Shown here piece after piece: positions 1 through 12,027 of a DNA stretch of 64,000 nucleotides; the first letter of the stretch is position 1; each line of letters starts with the position of its first letter. Both the position numbers and the translations under genes were made by a program. The stretch is from contig OX243817.1 in assembly GCA_945859605.1 (NCBI GenBank), positions 29,725,754 through 29,789,753 on the forward strand, written 5' to 3'. A model generated the notes under the pieces. It ran no database searches. It was not told the origin of the DNA and saw only the letters and a program-made list of their open reading frames with translations. Source of the stretch: Lumbricus rubellus. Lineage: Eukaryota; Annelida; Clitellata; Crassiclitellata; Lumbricidae.

Positions 1-69
1 TCCACATGCAGAGTGGCAGTGAAGCAGACGACGACCTAATAATGTTTGGATTTGATAATAAGATGTGAT
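1..69 (+). CDS. Possible C-terminal end of an unidentified gene (partial)
   Basis: From base 3 a frame is open to a TGA at 67-69 and reads HMQSGSEADDDLIMFGFDNK-M-stop. The acidic, non-repetitive composition is unlike the satellite-rich DNA that follows, so it could be the last coding bases of a gene entering from the left. It is only about 22 codons, no splice site can be checked, and no family is recognisable. A chance frame is equally possible. Confidence 0.22.
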
Positions 70-309
70 GTATATATAAGCCTATATATGAAACAGAGTA
101 CTGTATAGAAGCGAGACGTATTATACCGGAGGCGAGAATGCTGCAGAGGCCAATGGTATAGGCCTATGTATACACATTATATGCATTGGCCTTTATATAT
201 ATAAACTATATATTGACCTGCGCAAGTGCGCATCATCTCTATAATCTATAGGCTACCCATGCATTGGTTTCAATATTATATATAATTATATATGTATATA
301 TATATATAT

Positions 310-545
310 ATTATATGTATATTCGACTTGATTTCTTGGTTCCAAGGACAAGAACTGCCATGGCCCAACACCGTGCCTTTGCCATTGTAGGCCCTTCTAT
401 GTGGAATGCCCTCCTTCCCACTATCCGTAGTAAGATCTTATTGGGGGGTGTCATCTTCCGCCCTTCGCTACTTGAAGTCTGTTTTATTTCCTCGGGGCTG
501 TCCCGCTGAGAGCGCCTCTGAATAGCTAGTCTGTAAGAGGCGCTT
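310..545 (+). mobile_element. 3' end of a non-LTR retrotransposon (LINE)
   Basis: Translation gives RTAMAQHRAFAIVGPSMWNA, the usual C-terminal end of LINE reverse-transcriptase proteins (RxFx-x-GPxxWNxLP). It is followed by the recurring non-coding tail with GAGCGCCTCTGAATAG and GGCGCTTTATAAATG. The 5' part is missing, and the tail runs straight into a pentanucleotide array. Confidence 0.7.
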
Positions 546-559
546 TATAAATGCTCATA

Positions 560-633
560 TACCATACCATACCATACCATACCATACCATACCATACCAT
601 ACCATACCATATATATATATATATATATATATT
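560..633. repeat. (ACCAT)n then (AT)n microsatellite
   Basis: About ten perfect ACCAT pentamers followed by about eleven AT units. It sits exactly at the 3' end of the preceding LINE fragment, where such elements usually carry a simple-repeat tail. Confidence 0.9.
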
Positions 634-941
634 AAGGCCAATGCATGAGTTTAGACTGCAAGTCCTTACCTCGGAATTCATGTGCAATGGGCAACCATGC
701 AGAAACAAAATGACACGGGTGAAGGTAAATCTTGCTGATACATGACTAAATCATAGCTACAGCTGCAGACCTATAAGCCATGGATTGGTACATTACGTTT
801 GGCGATCGATATACTGTGCAGGCCATGAGCACCGACGTATTGGCGTGAGACCAAAAGCCGTCCCATTTGTAGCAGCATCAGCAGCAGCATCAGCAACTGT
901 TCAATAATATTGACATGCTATGAATTGATTTAGTCAACACA

Positions 942-1159
942 TGCTCACACTTACTCACTCACTCACTCACTCACTAAAAAGCACACACACAGTCCTACGC
1001 ACAAACGAAAACTCACACTCACTCAGTCACTCACAAACAAACACACCTACATACGCACGCACTCACACTTACGCACTCACAAACACACACGCCTACGCCC
1101 ACACACACTTACGCACTCATTCACTCACAGTTACTCACTCATTCTCAAACAAGCACACT
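942..1159. repeat. (ACTC)n/(ACAC)n-rich satellite, left half
   Basis: Degenerate tetranucleotide tract of ACTC, CACA and ACGC units. The same composition resumes at about 1367-1434 after a LINE 3' end, so the tract was probably split by that insertion. Confidence 0.8.
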
Positions 1160-1366
1160 CTTTTTATAAGCCTTTTCTACTGCGGGTCCCGCTATCTGGA
1201 ATGGCCTCCTACTAAACTTGCGACTTATGCCTAGACTAAATTCACCTGCTTTTTATAAGTCGCTCAAAACCTATTAATTTAGCTGTGGCTGGACTGGGAG
1301 CGCCTCCAAGTAGCTTTCTTGAAGAAGCACTATATAAATTCACGAAATGAATGAATGAATGAATGA
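1160..1366 (+). mobile_element. LINE 3'-end fragment inserted in a satellite
   Basis: Contains a degenerate AIWNGLL-like peptide, then CTGGGAGCGCCTCCAAGTAG and CACTATATAAATTCACGAA, ending in GAATGAATGAATGAATG. This is the tail found on the other LINE 3' ends here. Satellite sequence flanks it on both sides. Confidence 0.65.
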
Positions 1367-1544
1367 AATACACCCGCACTCGCTCACTCACTCAATAACT
1401 CACACTCACTCACTCACTCACTCACACAGAACACAGTGGAAGAACAAGTTACCATGAAGATGAGCAAGCAATAATAGTCTCCTCTGAATTTTGCTCATAT
1501 TCTACAAAATAAAATCACTTTAAATCATTATTATGATTCTTGCA

Positions 1545-1907
1545 ACACGATCTTCAACGGCTGGACAGAAAGCACGAATACGTTGTAGGCCTATCTGACC
1601 ATTTAGAAAACGCCTCTCGCAGCAAGAGCCTCTCAGAAGCGCTCCCAGTGCGTTCAACCCCGAGAGAAATGCAAGTTTTCAGACGAGAGAAAGACGAGGA
1701 TACACTACCAGAGAGGAATGATGAATGCAGGCAAAATGATCTGGATTGACCCATGGCGGTCCTGACTCGGGGGACAAAGAGGTCATGTCGATCAGAGGAC
1801 CTAAGAGGACGCAACGAAGTGGCAGAAAGGGGTCGAAGTATGTGATCACACAGATACTTCGGGGCAAGACCCAATTGAGACTTAAGGACTAAAAATAATG
1901 CATACAA
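1545..1907 (-). mobile_element. LINE 3'-end remnant
   Basis: The reverse strand reads ...SSDRHDLFVPRVRTAMGQSR..., the same C-terminal RT peptide as the element at 310-545, with frameshifts after it and a GAGGCGTTTTC tail. It is a degraded copy. Confidence 0.6.
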
Positions 1908-4846
1908 TCGACTTTGCGTGAATGTGAAGTCCTAGGCTCTCACAAGTATAGGTTTGCAATCAAAATAGTAAATCCAAAGTTTGGAAACGGAATGTTTGAA
2001 GTGGCTGCCCCAACTAAATGGAACTTTTTAATACTAGAACCAATCGGAAATCATACTCGATTAATATTTAAATTAGCATTTAATTTTAAAAATCAAAACT
2101 TAAAACTCATCTTTGACTAAATAAAACATGTACTAATGTTCGAGTAGGTCCACAAGTTTAAAATGTCTTACTGCACCCGTTTCCTGCATGCGCTAAGCAT
2201 GATTGCCATGGTACCGGAACGATTAGCTGGACCTGAAACTTGCGTGGCTGAGCTATTCGTCCCACTGCTGATATTATAGAAGTCCATGATCAAACAGAGG
2301 GAGACCGGGACATCGTGATCAATATGGGTCGTAGTAAAGTGGCACAGGTGCGCCTACCGTTGGCGCGCATAGTTGACGCTTTTTTTTAGCGACATGCGGC
2401 GGAACCATTGTATTCGCTTAAGGCCTACCATTTATTTATCTCATACGTTTGTTTACGTACCATCGTTTGTGATTCATCCGGTCTAGGCCGTCGCCTTGGA
2501 GATGGTGCACAAAATGTGTCACAATTATTCTTGTCTGAGGTGAGGCAGGGTTTGAACACGGGATGCTAGTCAAGATTCGAAACATTTTTAGGTTCACATG
2601 TTGTTTCACATGTTGTTTCAATCCTGACACAGACAATATACGCCCTTGTTGCATACATCAAAATTATACAAAATAAATTATGCTGCAACCCCAGTTAAAG
2701 CAAGAGCAAGTTTGTATCTCATAGGAATAGGTTAAAAGCACGATTGGAGCAAAGTGTATAAAACAGCTTTTTAGAGCCTATACTTTGAATTAGAATTTCT
2801 TATACATGCGCATCAACGACCTTATACAATTGGCAGGTAATCAAAAGAATAATAATAAACCTAGCCTAATCGAAATAAGACCTGCTACATCCTGATATAA
2901 TGATACAATATCTAATAATCTAACGATAATATCTAATACGTAATCGAGCCTATATTCAACAATTAATGACTGATAGAATTAGCAATCATTTCACTGATAA
3001 TAGGCTACAGATAGACCAGAAACTTACATAATTCTGAAGTACCCACCTCCGATTATTCTAATCAGTTAATTCACATCTTTGCACTACAAATTAATTTCAG
3101 TTCAGTTGCTCTTCGCTAAAACAACATCGGCCAATAATTTAGCAACAAAGTTAAGTCGTACATTGATTTCAACTATATTAATCCTAGCTCACAAACTCAG
3201 TTCTTGATCATGCATAATAATTATAATCGCTGAGCTCTATTGCCGCTAATTAGGTCTATCAATTGCCCTTTGTTCACTTCAACTTGTCCCCTCTGCAGCG
3301 TTAACGCAGTTGCACCCATTTTAATCGGTTAAGCGAAAGTTTCCGCCGTTTTTAAACAAGGCATTTGATAGGATGACAAACAGGGCCAAACAGACAGATT
3401 TCTATATATTATCTTGTCATGCTCTTCAAACTACTTGAAAAACAACGATGTAGCCTACACTCGCCTGTAAGATTATCATCAGCAAAAGAACAGCATATTA
3501 CATTATCTGCATCTCAACAAAGGGGGGAGAATTGATGAGGTTTGAGGGTTCAACCACCCTCCCCCAAGTCTTTCTAGAACCCCAGGATTAAGACTTCTTT
3601 TCACACCCCAACTTCACGTGAATTAGAGTCTGACACCACACCTCCTCACAGTTATTTTTCTACAATTCTCGCACTGCCTTGACATGGATTCCAACCTGGT
3701 CATGTGACTATGCACCTCTGAAGAGTGTGCACTGCGATATGCGCTATATAAATCATATATAGATCTAGAGATAATACGATATGATGTCAATGCTCAACAT
3801 TCAAGATTGTTATGTCGGCTACGTTTCACCGCAATTTACTTATTTTTCCGCAGTTTAATGATATCTTTTGACTACAATCAATTGCCGTCTCTAATCAAGA
3901 TTACAGAGCTAGCCTAGTTGTACTGAACTTCATTCATGCATGCTGATAGGAGTTTCTGCTCTCATAGTTTTGTTCAATAACCGCAGTGAATAGGCCTATT
4001 CAATCTTTTTATTGACATAATATTATATCTAAAGCTATCGACACTGCTGAGAATGTGCTCTAATTGCTAAGTTTACAGCAATCTTGTTGAACTTTGTTGT
4101 AAATGTACATTACTGTTATGTAAATGCCGAAGTGACATGCAAGTCAATAAATATTTCATATATAATAAGTTACTAAACCTTATATAACCATATATATATA
4201 AATATATATAAATTATATACTTACATATACTATAGGCTTATACATGCGCAATCAGTATGCCCTAATCACTAGTAATTAATCAGCGATCAGAGCTGCTCTG
4301 AGTAAACGTGGACGATGACAAGTTTGCTTAGCTGCAGTGTCGTTATCGAATGATGGTGCCAATGCCTTGCTTGAGTAAAGATGTAAGACGGTGTCACGGG
4401 ATATTCTACCCCACCCTCCTTAAAGATGTCCGGGGGATGATTAATCTATCTCCGGATGGAATATACCGGTGTAGACTATAACCGGGGGATAAACCATTCT
4501 ATCCCAATTAGTGAAACTGCGTATAGGCTATAATAATTATTGAAATATTTAGGCCTACGTTGTTATTAACATTTTAAGTGACTAATTGTTTTAAGTGTCA
4601 TAAGCAATGCTCAGAGCAAGGCAACTCGAATTTACATAGTGACTCTGAGTGTTCTTAAGTGTTCTGAATGTTCTAAGTGCTCTAAAATCAAAGCAAACAA
4701 AATGATCACGTAGGAATAAACATACCTGTTAGTGTCATTGTTCAAAACAAAGCAGATGGAAGTTAATTTGCAAAAATAAATACACGCGGAAGTGGTTTTT
4801 TACAACTTCTTTTCATCTGGGAGATACGATTAAAAGGGGATACTCT
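1908..4846. other. Intergenic, no gene recognised
   Basis: AT-rich DNA with stop codons in all frames and no frame of conserved character. A short SINE/LINE tail fragment lies near 3700-3750 (GCGCTATATAAATC), and TAGGCCTA octamers occur at about 3992 and 4551. A pair of ACATGTTGTTTC direct repeats lies near 2596-2620. Confidence 0.5.
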
Positions 4847-5194
4847 CAAGGCCGTAGACAGGGGGGTGTTTTGGGTGTTTGAACACCCCCCCAAATGAAA
4901 AATGCAGAAAAAATCTATTGCATTTTTTAGTTCGTGATGCAAAAAAGCATGGAAAAAGCCATGAAAACACCCCTGAAACGAAATAAGAGATAAAATTTTG
5001 ATCTGAAAAATTAAAGTTGACGACTAAAAAAAGGTCATCAGAAATTTTGACAGCGTAAATGGAAAATATTTCCAAGATTTCGACCGGACGACTAAAAAAG
5101 GTCGACATTTTTCAGGAAATTCAGCCTCCCCAAAACTGAAATCCTGGCCGCCACTGAAAACACCCCCCGAAATAAAATCCTGGCTACGGCCTTG
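4847..5194. mobile_element. Short hAT-like non-autonomous DNA transposon with 8-bp TSD
   Basis: Terminal inverted repeats begin CAAGGCCGTAG and end CTACGGCCTTG. The flanks are the perfect 8-bp duplication GATACTCT (4839-4846 and 5195-5202). Eight-base duplications are characteristic of hAT elements. Its 348 bp contain no transposase. A sister copy lies at 9719-10011. Confidence 0.85.
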
Positions 5195-5257
5195 GATACT
5201 CTATTTCGTGACAACGGCACAAAACGTCTATATTTATGCGAGATCATTGTTAAATAG

Positions 5258-5465
5258 TAGGGGAGGATGGGGCTAAAAGTCACAGGGGTAAAAAGTCACA
5301 CTGCTGTTTTAAAGGTCGGTAAAGGCGCTACAACAAAACCTTTTAATCCAGCATACACCACCAACCGTATGCTGGATTAAAAGGTTTTGTTGTAGCGCCT
5401 TTATAGACCTTTAAAACAGCAGTGTGACTTCTTACCCCTGTGACTTTTAGACCCATCCTCCCCTA
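5258..5465. mobile_element. Fold-back MITE (long inverted repeat)
   Basis: Two nearly perfect arms of about 95 bp (TAGGGGAGGATGG... and ...CCATCCTCCCCTA) are separated by only about 15 bp, so the whole element is a hairpin. A TAG triplet flanks both sides. There is no coding capacity. Family not assigned. Confidence 0.8.
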
Positions 5466-5724
5466 TAGCTGCATGCAAATCATGTTAAAGAATTGTTTAC
5501 TGCCATAATTGTATCGTGTTTGTTTGTTGGTTCAGGGGAAAAACAAAAAAGCAAAATGCCATAGACAGGATGCTATTTCGAGGAGTGTTCACTCGATCTT
5601 GAGCAAGCTCATGACGAGCAATAGAATCAACTGACAGGGCCTATTAACTAGTATTAAGGGGTTTTGGATAAGCGTATACGTCGTCATATATGAAGACTAT
5701 ATAGTTCAGAACTTCAGCAGCTTC

Positions 5725-6028
5725 CACGTCGTCGTCGTCATCATCATCATCATCATCATTATCATCATCATCATCATCGTCGTCATCATCATCATCATCA
5801 TCGTCATCATCATTGTCGTCGTCGTCGTCGTCATTGTCATCATCGTGGTTGTCGTCATTGTCATCGTCATCATCGTCGTCGTCGTCATTGCCATTATCAT
5901 AATCATTATCATCATCATCATCATCGTCGTCGTCGTCATCATCATCATCATCATAATTATTATCATCATCATCGTCGTCATTGTCATCATCATCATCATC
6001 GTCGTCGTTGTCGTCGTCGTCGTGATCT
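5725..6028. repeat. (TCA/TCG)n trinucleotide array
   Basis: About 300 bp of TCA and TCG triplets, long poly-Asp or poly-Ile in translation. The repeat keeps frames open; no gene is implied. Confidence 0.9.
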
Positions 6029-6377
6029 AATCTATTGCAATCACTCACAAAGGCCTAGAAAAAGATAGCTTCAAAATTAACTAAATTTTACATCATTTCA
6101 TTTCGGGAGTGTTGAAACACCCAAAACACCTCCGCCCCACTCCAATACGACCTTTACAGCACATAGTGCGCAGGCATAATATAATTATATGGCATAGTAT
6201 AGGTCTATAGATATCCATAGACATCTGAAAATTTCATTATATAGACCTGTGTAGGCTACATATTTTGTGTAAATTATTTTGATCTATCATAGAACAGACT
6301 GGATCCTGCTTGAATGGACATTGGAACATCATAGTTTAGCCAATCAGACTGTGTATGAGAAGTTTATGTTGTGTCTG

Positions 6378-6430
6378 CATATATATACATATATATATAT
6401 ATATCATACATATGCATATACATATACATG

Positions 6431-6462
<32 letters not shown>

Positions 6463-6468
6463 TATATT
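6378..6468. repeat. (TA)n and (ACATAT)n microsatellite
   Basis: Alternating TA dinucleotides followed by ACATAT hexamers. Confidence 0.85.
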
Positions 6469-6484
6469 TGGTTGTCATTGCAGA

Positions 6485-6600
6485 TAATAGCGCTCATGAA
6501 TAAGCTGGTGCCCTGCGCTTGACTTTCGAGTGGCGCTCTAGTACTTTGGAGATCACGATTACGATCACGATTACGATTGCGAGTATACGATTACGATTAG
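6485..6600. mobile_element. Fragment of a dispersed element with an (ATTACG)n tail
   Basis: Carries GAATAAGCTGGTGCCCTGCG and CTTTCGAGTGGCGCT followed by GATTACGATCACGATTACG. Inverted or partial copies of the same block lie near 10640-10720, 40065-40135, 41070-41140 and 62355-62430, so it is an interspersed repeat, probably a LINE or SINE 3' end. Confidence 0.6.
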
Positions 6601-7149
6601 ACGTAAACATTTGTTGGGTGGTAAATCACGAATAGGTGAAACAGGTGCTGTAGGCTGATAATATTAGAATCTTTATAGTGAACTTTTTTATCATGACACA
6701 ACAATGTTGAACAATATCCAATCACTGCAGCACAGCCTGCAGGGCCGTACAGGTATGATAATTATAATAGCTACCGTAGAATATGCAGACTGCAGACTAA
6801 CATGCAATGGGCACGTACATTGTTGTTTTCAGTGCATCGTGTGATAGATTACGGTCTACATACCCTGCTCCATTCGTAAACACACGAAGAGGTGAAACAG
6901 ATGCTGTAGGCTAATAATAATATTAGAATCTTTATAGTGAACTATAAACCGGTGCACGGCTGAAATAATTTTTATAATTTTGAAAGAATATTTGCAAATT
7001 TTTATGTCCCATCTCGTGCATACAGTTGACCGTTGTCGTCACGCTTATTGTTTCTCATACTTGCAATGGTATTCTGAAGACAGTAATTTTTGACAGCCGA
7101 CGATGCCCCCTTCTCGATCCCTTCCTTTCTCCTCCATTTCTTCGTATAA

Positions 7150-7331
7150 TCTATATAAATAAAAATGAAACTTTCCAATAGTGTGTAAAGTGTTCTCGAA
7201 ATGTACCGCACAGATTGTTTTGGAGGGGGAGGGGGAGGGGAGGTGGAGGAGGAGGAGGAGGAGGAGGAGGAGGAGGGGAGGGAAGGGGAGAGTCTTTTCT
7301 GCCACAGCAACGCGTGGCCGGGTACAGCTAG
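7150..7331 (+). mobile_element. Short non-autonomous Helitron-like element
   Basis: It starts with TC (TCTATATAAATAAAAATGAA, a common Helitron 5' end) and ends with CTAG. A perfect 5-bp-stem hairpin GCCAC/GTGGC (7301-7305 with 7314-7318) lies 9 bp before the CTAG. It is inserted between A (7149) and T (7332), as expected for Helitron insertion at AT. The interior carries a (GGA)n tract at about 7223-7277. There is no Rep/helicase coding. Confidence 0.75.
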
Positions 7332-7514
7332 TTTACTATATAAATGGCAGAACACGCGGCGTTTCGATGTTCCTCTTGCCACCGTGCAGGTCTCAGCAGC
7401 TGAGGTTCTTATGTTAGAAGATGAGTCATACGTCACATGATGAGTCACACGTTAACATATGAGTCCCCCTTCCAATTACTCCTTCAACCTATTTGTAATT
7501 AGTAATTAGTAATT

Positions 7515-7850
7515 TATATAGCCGAGGCCATTCAGTAGCGCTCCCAGTGCGATGACATCTAGTGAAAAATAGGTCTTAAGAAGAGAGGGAGATATAACGA
7601 TCCGGAAAGTAGAGTCCCACGCAGAGTGGAGGAAAGAGAATTTAGGGCCCAATGAGGGTAAAGGATCGAGTTTGAGCAATAGTTGTCCTAGCTCGAGGAA
7701 CAAACAAGTCAGCCCTGTCCAGAGAACGGAGAGGTCGATGAGAAGATGACCTATGCCTCTGTGTCTGTCCTTGTGACCATAATCTTGGTTGAGTGGCTTG
7801 TATATATCTTTTCATCTTTAACTGCATAGATCTACGTATTATGGACAAGA
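7515..7850 (-). mobile_element. LINE 3'-end fragment
   Basis: The reverse strand reads DLFVPRARTTIAQTRSFTLI, then a frameshifted LLKTYFSLD segment and the GGGAGCGCTACTGAATGGCC tail. It is the same family as 310-545, 1545-1907 and 49500-49735. Confidence 0.65.
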
Positions 7851-8488
7851 CGGACCATTGCCTCCTGGACACTTGACACCATTTTATAACAATAACTTTT
7901 TCGTTTCTGACCAATTAAATCTTTGCACTAAAGCACTAATAATTAACATTAATAGCCTGCACAAGACGATCAAGAAGAGATTTACATTTAGACAGATCGA
8001 TGAGAAATATCAATACTCTGAATTTCCTGCATCGTATTTTTCAACCTACAACAGTATTAAAATTGCTTTGCACTGACAGCATTTCTCGTGACGTCTCGTC
8101 ACAAACAAACCACACGGCAAGTAGACCTACAGTCATCAGATGGCGTTATTTTAGAAAATCAATGCAAATTCAATGTTTCATAGGATATATACAGGGATAT
8201 ATTATATATTATATTTATATATATTGTATTATATATTATTATGTATATTATAAAGGACCACGTGTTTAGGTGGAGTAGACGGAGGGTGAGCTCAGGGGTT
8301 TCTCGGCGACCGTTTCTATAAGCTTTGGAATGCACCGCCCATGCAATTCAGTTCACTCTGCCACTGCGGCTATTGGACCATTGCTCATAGGCCACTGCTC
8401 TTTTGTGCAGTTTGCGTCTAATACCAAGACTCATCTATTCCAACGTCCATAGGCCTACTACCGTCGTAACCTCACTTCAGGTCTTAGG
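7851..8488. other. Intergenic, possible degraded LINE at 8280-8445
   Basis: No gene seen. The AT-rich tract 8180-8250 is simple repeat. Bases 8280-8445 can be read as a very degraded LINE C-terminus (KLWNAPP) but this is weak. Confidence 0.35.
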
Positions 8489-8706
8489 GGCGCGGTGGTG
8501 TAGTGGTGGCGTCGTTGCCTTGGAGCCGGAAGGTTCGAGGTTCGAATACATCTCGCCGCGTAAGGACCTTGGGCAAGTCCTTCACTCACAATTGCTCAGC
8601 GCTTTGGCGTGAAACTCCGATGCAGTGTCCGCTCTGCATCGGGAGCGCCTCTGAGTAGATAGAGCTTGAAGGGGCGCTATAACAAGTGCACATGCAAACA
8701 AAAAAA
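8489..8706 (+). mobile_element. tRNA-derived SINE, full length
   Basis: The head is tRNA-like, GGCGCGGTGGTGTAGTGG (box A region) with box B GGTTCGAATAC near 8539-8549. It continues through GGACCTTGGGCAAGTCCTT to the GGGAGCGCCTCTGAGTAG and GGGGCGCTATAACAAG tail and ends in an A-rich run. A second full copy is at 62533-62748, a diverged one at 33598-33830 and a tail-only piece at 32333-32445. Confidence 0.85.
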
Positions 8707-9116
8707 TATCGACCACGTTTTCTACAATAATAATTATTCAGTTTTTATGTCACTTTACGCAACCATAGTCTCATTTTTCAAATCAAATCAATTCAATTTT
8801 ATTCAATTCATTTGTTGATCACAAGAAACAAAGCAACTTGAATCCGCAATAATAATAGGCCTAAAACACAATACATAAATACATGTAAGCTTATACTGTA
8901 TAGGCCTAATAAAATAATTTTCCGACGGCGCTATGGAAACCTCTCGACTAGGCTCATATTGAAGTGTATGCCTATATCGGATTATTTACTTTTTCTGTAA
9001 AGCAGTTTAAATCATTTCATCCGTTCTTTTCAACGCAGATCATTATATGGTTATAATGGCCTGAGCCAGTTCACTGAAGTTCCTGCGTCATGATCATTAC
9101 CGCGCACTATCATGGT

Positions 9117-9620
9117 GTCACGACAACTCGTCTACAGACAACTCGTCTAACGACAACTTGTCTACAGACAACTGGTCTAACGACAACTGGTCTACATACA
9201 ACTGGTCCAGCGCTTGAGAAATGAAAGCTGGATTAAATTACATAGAGGTGACATGGAGGCTGGGTTGATGAAAAACGCAAGAGAAATTGAGGCTGGATGA
9301 AAGTTCTTTACAGGTAAAATAGAAGCTGGATTAACGAAAATGTCGCACGAGAAATGCAAGCTGGATGAAGCTATTTTTATATATGAAATAGAAGCTGGAT
9401 TGATGAAAAACGCTTAATAAATGGAAGCTGGATGAAGGTATTTTTATATGAAATAGAAGCTGGATGCATGCTGAAATATTTGATTGCGGTTATGATCGTG
9501 CGCGGTAGTGATCGTGCGCGGTTCTGAGAGTGCGCGGTTTTGTGAATCGCGGTTTTGTGTGCGCGGTTTTGTGTGCGCGGTTTTGTGTGCGCGGTTTTGA
9601 CCGGATACCATGATAATAAT
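9117..9620. repeat. Composite satellite block of three tandem repeats
   Basis: First, about six 15-bp units of GACAACTSGTCTAAC type (9117-9210). Next, 25-60-bp units built on GAAGCTGGATTGATGAAAA (9220-9475). Last, TGTGCGCGGTTT units (9500-9600). The three motifs abut without unique sequence between them. Confidence 0.75.
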
Positions 9621-9718
9621 GGCAACTATTAGGCCCTAAAGACTCTTGATTTTGCAGAAAGCAGCGTTCCGGTTCTATAGGCAGAAATGCTGTTAGCATT
9701 TCAATATGAAGTTTTCAC

Positions 9719-10011
9719 CAAGGCCGTATAGCTAGGGGGTGTTTTGGGTGTTTGAGCACACCCCCCCAAATGAAATAATGTAAAAAATCAAATAATGCAT
9801 GCGTTTACTAGCCCACGATGTGAGAACTAGGGAGATTTCATTTTGAGACTCTTATGTGATATTTTACAGTAGATTAATTCGATCCAACACCGCTGAGAAC
9901 TCGCGACGTTATTCCAAACCTCTTAGTCAGTTGATTCGGTTGCATGTCGGCTTGCTCAAAGTCTGGGAAACACCCCCCCCCCCCCCAAACAAAATCCTGG
10001 CTACAGCCTTG
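9719..10011. mobile_element. Short hAT-like element, sister of 4847-5194
   Basis: Ends CAAGGCCGTATAGC and CTGGCTACAGCCTTG, internal CACCCCCCCAAATG like the copy at 4847. Flanks GTTTTCAC (9711-9718) and GTTGTCAC (10012-10019) form an 8-bp duplication with one mismatch. Confidence 0.8.
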
Positions 10012-10499
10012 GTTGTCACAATATTCATTTTGGTCTACTTTTCTCTATATATATCACAATAATTATGATTGAGTTTTGGTGCATACATTTGAATTGATTT
10101 GTTTTATCGATTGAATTTTCTGTTGCTTTTCATATTCGTTTTGACGTTTTGTGTTGTGCCGCCGCCAATGTTTTGGTGAATAAAATGATTGACATAATAT
10201 AAATCCATTTATCGAATTGCAGTTGCTACGTACGTGTTTTTATTAACCAGCTTCTGCGATATTTGACAGTTCGACTCTTGAAAGACGATCTCTTGTCAAC
10301 GTCGACAACTATGGACAGCCTCACATGTATGAAAATAACCATCAAAATTAGGCCTACTAATAATTATAATTAGTACTAAGTCCTTCCCGTGCAGGTCTGC
10401 GCATCGGGCAACGCGTTCCTTCGCTTAGTTTAGTCCCTGTCCATCGCCAGTTCACTGGCCTCGATCGTCCCAAGATATCTCCAAACACACAAAGCCGCC
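10012..10499. other. Intergenic, nothing recognised
   Basis: AT-rich to 10400, then of more even composition. No open frame, repeat or RNA gene that I can support. Confidence 0.4.
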
Positions 10500-10645
10500 T
10501 GTAATAGCAGTCAGTAGCGGCGTCAGAGGCGGCTAGGGGTGGAGGGGACTAAGCTACTTATAGTGGTCTCCCAGTTCTTCCGTGGTCTTCCTCTTTTCCT
10601 TCTTCCGCCAGTATTCCAGGACATCGTAATAGTAATCTTCAAATT
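10500..10645 (-). mobile_element. LINE C-terminus remnant
   Basis: The reverse strand contains GRRKRGRPRKNWETTISS, the basic GRPRKxW motif that ends many LINE polyproteins (compare [11 protein letters not shown] in the element at 54808-56338). It is followed directly by the dispersed repeat also seen at 6485-6600. Confidence 0.55.
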
Positions 10646-10845
10646 TCTAAAGCGCCACTCGAAAGCCAAGCGCGGGGCACCAGCTCATTCACGAGCGCTG
10701 CGTTGAGTCAAAAGGGATGTCCGATAGAGTAGTCGAAAGGAAGCCCTGTTTAGCTCTGCGATCTTAGTCCTTACGAAAGAAATGCCTGAACCACTACGGT
10801 CTTCGTCCTCTGGTGATGTTTTCTATATATCTTGCCCCGTCCGCC

Positions 10846-10970
10846 TCTCTCTCTCTTTCTCTCTCTGTCTCTGTATTTGTCTCTGTCTCTGTCTGTCTGT
10901 CTGTCTGTCCGTCTTTCTCTCTTTCTGTTTCTCTCTCTCTTTCTGTCTGTCTGTCTGTCTGTCTCTCTCT
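10846..10970. repeat. (CT)n/(CTGT)n microsatellite
   Basis: Pyrimidine tract of CT and CTGT units, open in several frames by composition only. Confidence 0.9.
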
Positions 10971-12027
10971 CATGGTCTTGTTAGTCATAGGCCTAATAAT
11001 TGGCCAAATTGTGCCATGATCACGAAACACAGCGTAATTAATATCAGAAGCAGTTTAAAATTAAGTTGTACAATTAAATAGCATTTTGGGGAAATTTGTT
11101 CCTCAATGCAAGATCTTTACTGGATCTACCCATTGCTATTTTTATAGTCTTATTTGGGAAAATTGGGCAATTTACGATTCGATAACAGTAATAGGAATTG
11201 TGTCCTGTTTTAGTGATTATTTATTGCCTTAATTTGAACTACTCTCATTAATTTCTAATTCAGTTTGACTTTTGCTCAAAACAGTAGTCTATAGCCGGCC
11301 AGTAATAAACTTGATATAGGATGGGCTACTGTCATCGGCAGATTATAATTATAAATTATAATTATAAATTATAATTATAATTATAAATTCAGGTTGTTTG
11401 GTCAGTGAATGTAGAACTTATTCATTAATATGGCGTTCGACATACAAACACAAGTTATAAAAGGCGAATTTCAACTGTGCCATTATTAATAATATACACC
11501 CGTGGTGATCAGTAAAGACTTCAGTCCCAAACAAGATATTCGCTGGCAAAAGGACCGTTAAAACAAGGAACGCAGCGTATGGTGTGCGAAAGTTCGGGTG
11601 AGAGTGAGTAAAATTTCAGGAGTAGACTATTCTCATAGGGCCTATACCTCTCCATTCATAGCTAACTATGTAAGTAAGTTTAGCCTTATTATTCCATTTG
11701 CAAACGCACAATTGGACATCGACAAATAATGCAATATGTAGGCTAACACATGCATAGTAGGCTAGTAATAGGCCTAATACAGTTTAGTAGGCTAATGTAC
11801 ATGAAAAGCAATGTAAGAAAAATGTCAATAAGTGCAAAGCATTCTAGTAACTGCTTTAAAGTTGTTGTTATTTACATTAGGCCTATATAATTATTACAAT
11901 TTTCTTTTCTTTTCTTTCAACAAACAACATCAGTGATAGAAGTACAATAAACTAGGGAAGCAATAGCTATTGTTATAAAATTATCTCTTCTGTATTCGGC
12001 TCAGCTAAAGTGCCTCGAAAGCTATAA
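10971..12027. other. Intergenic region upstream of the first paralogue
   Basis: AT-rich, with TAGGCCTA octamers at about 10988, 11771 and 11878 and an ATAAATT/ATAATT tandem at 11341-11395. No coding sequence found. Confidence 0.5.

Noticed and set aside
5644..6048. Long poly-Asp reading frame on the minus strand
   Set aside because: It is only the translation of a (TCA/TCG)n array; all frames are open because the repeat unit is three bases.
8489..8560. tRNA gene
   Set aside because: Box A and B are present, but there is no proper cloverleaf, and the sequence continues into a repeated SINE body with copies elsewhere.
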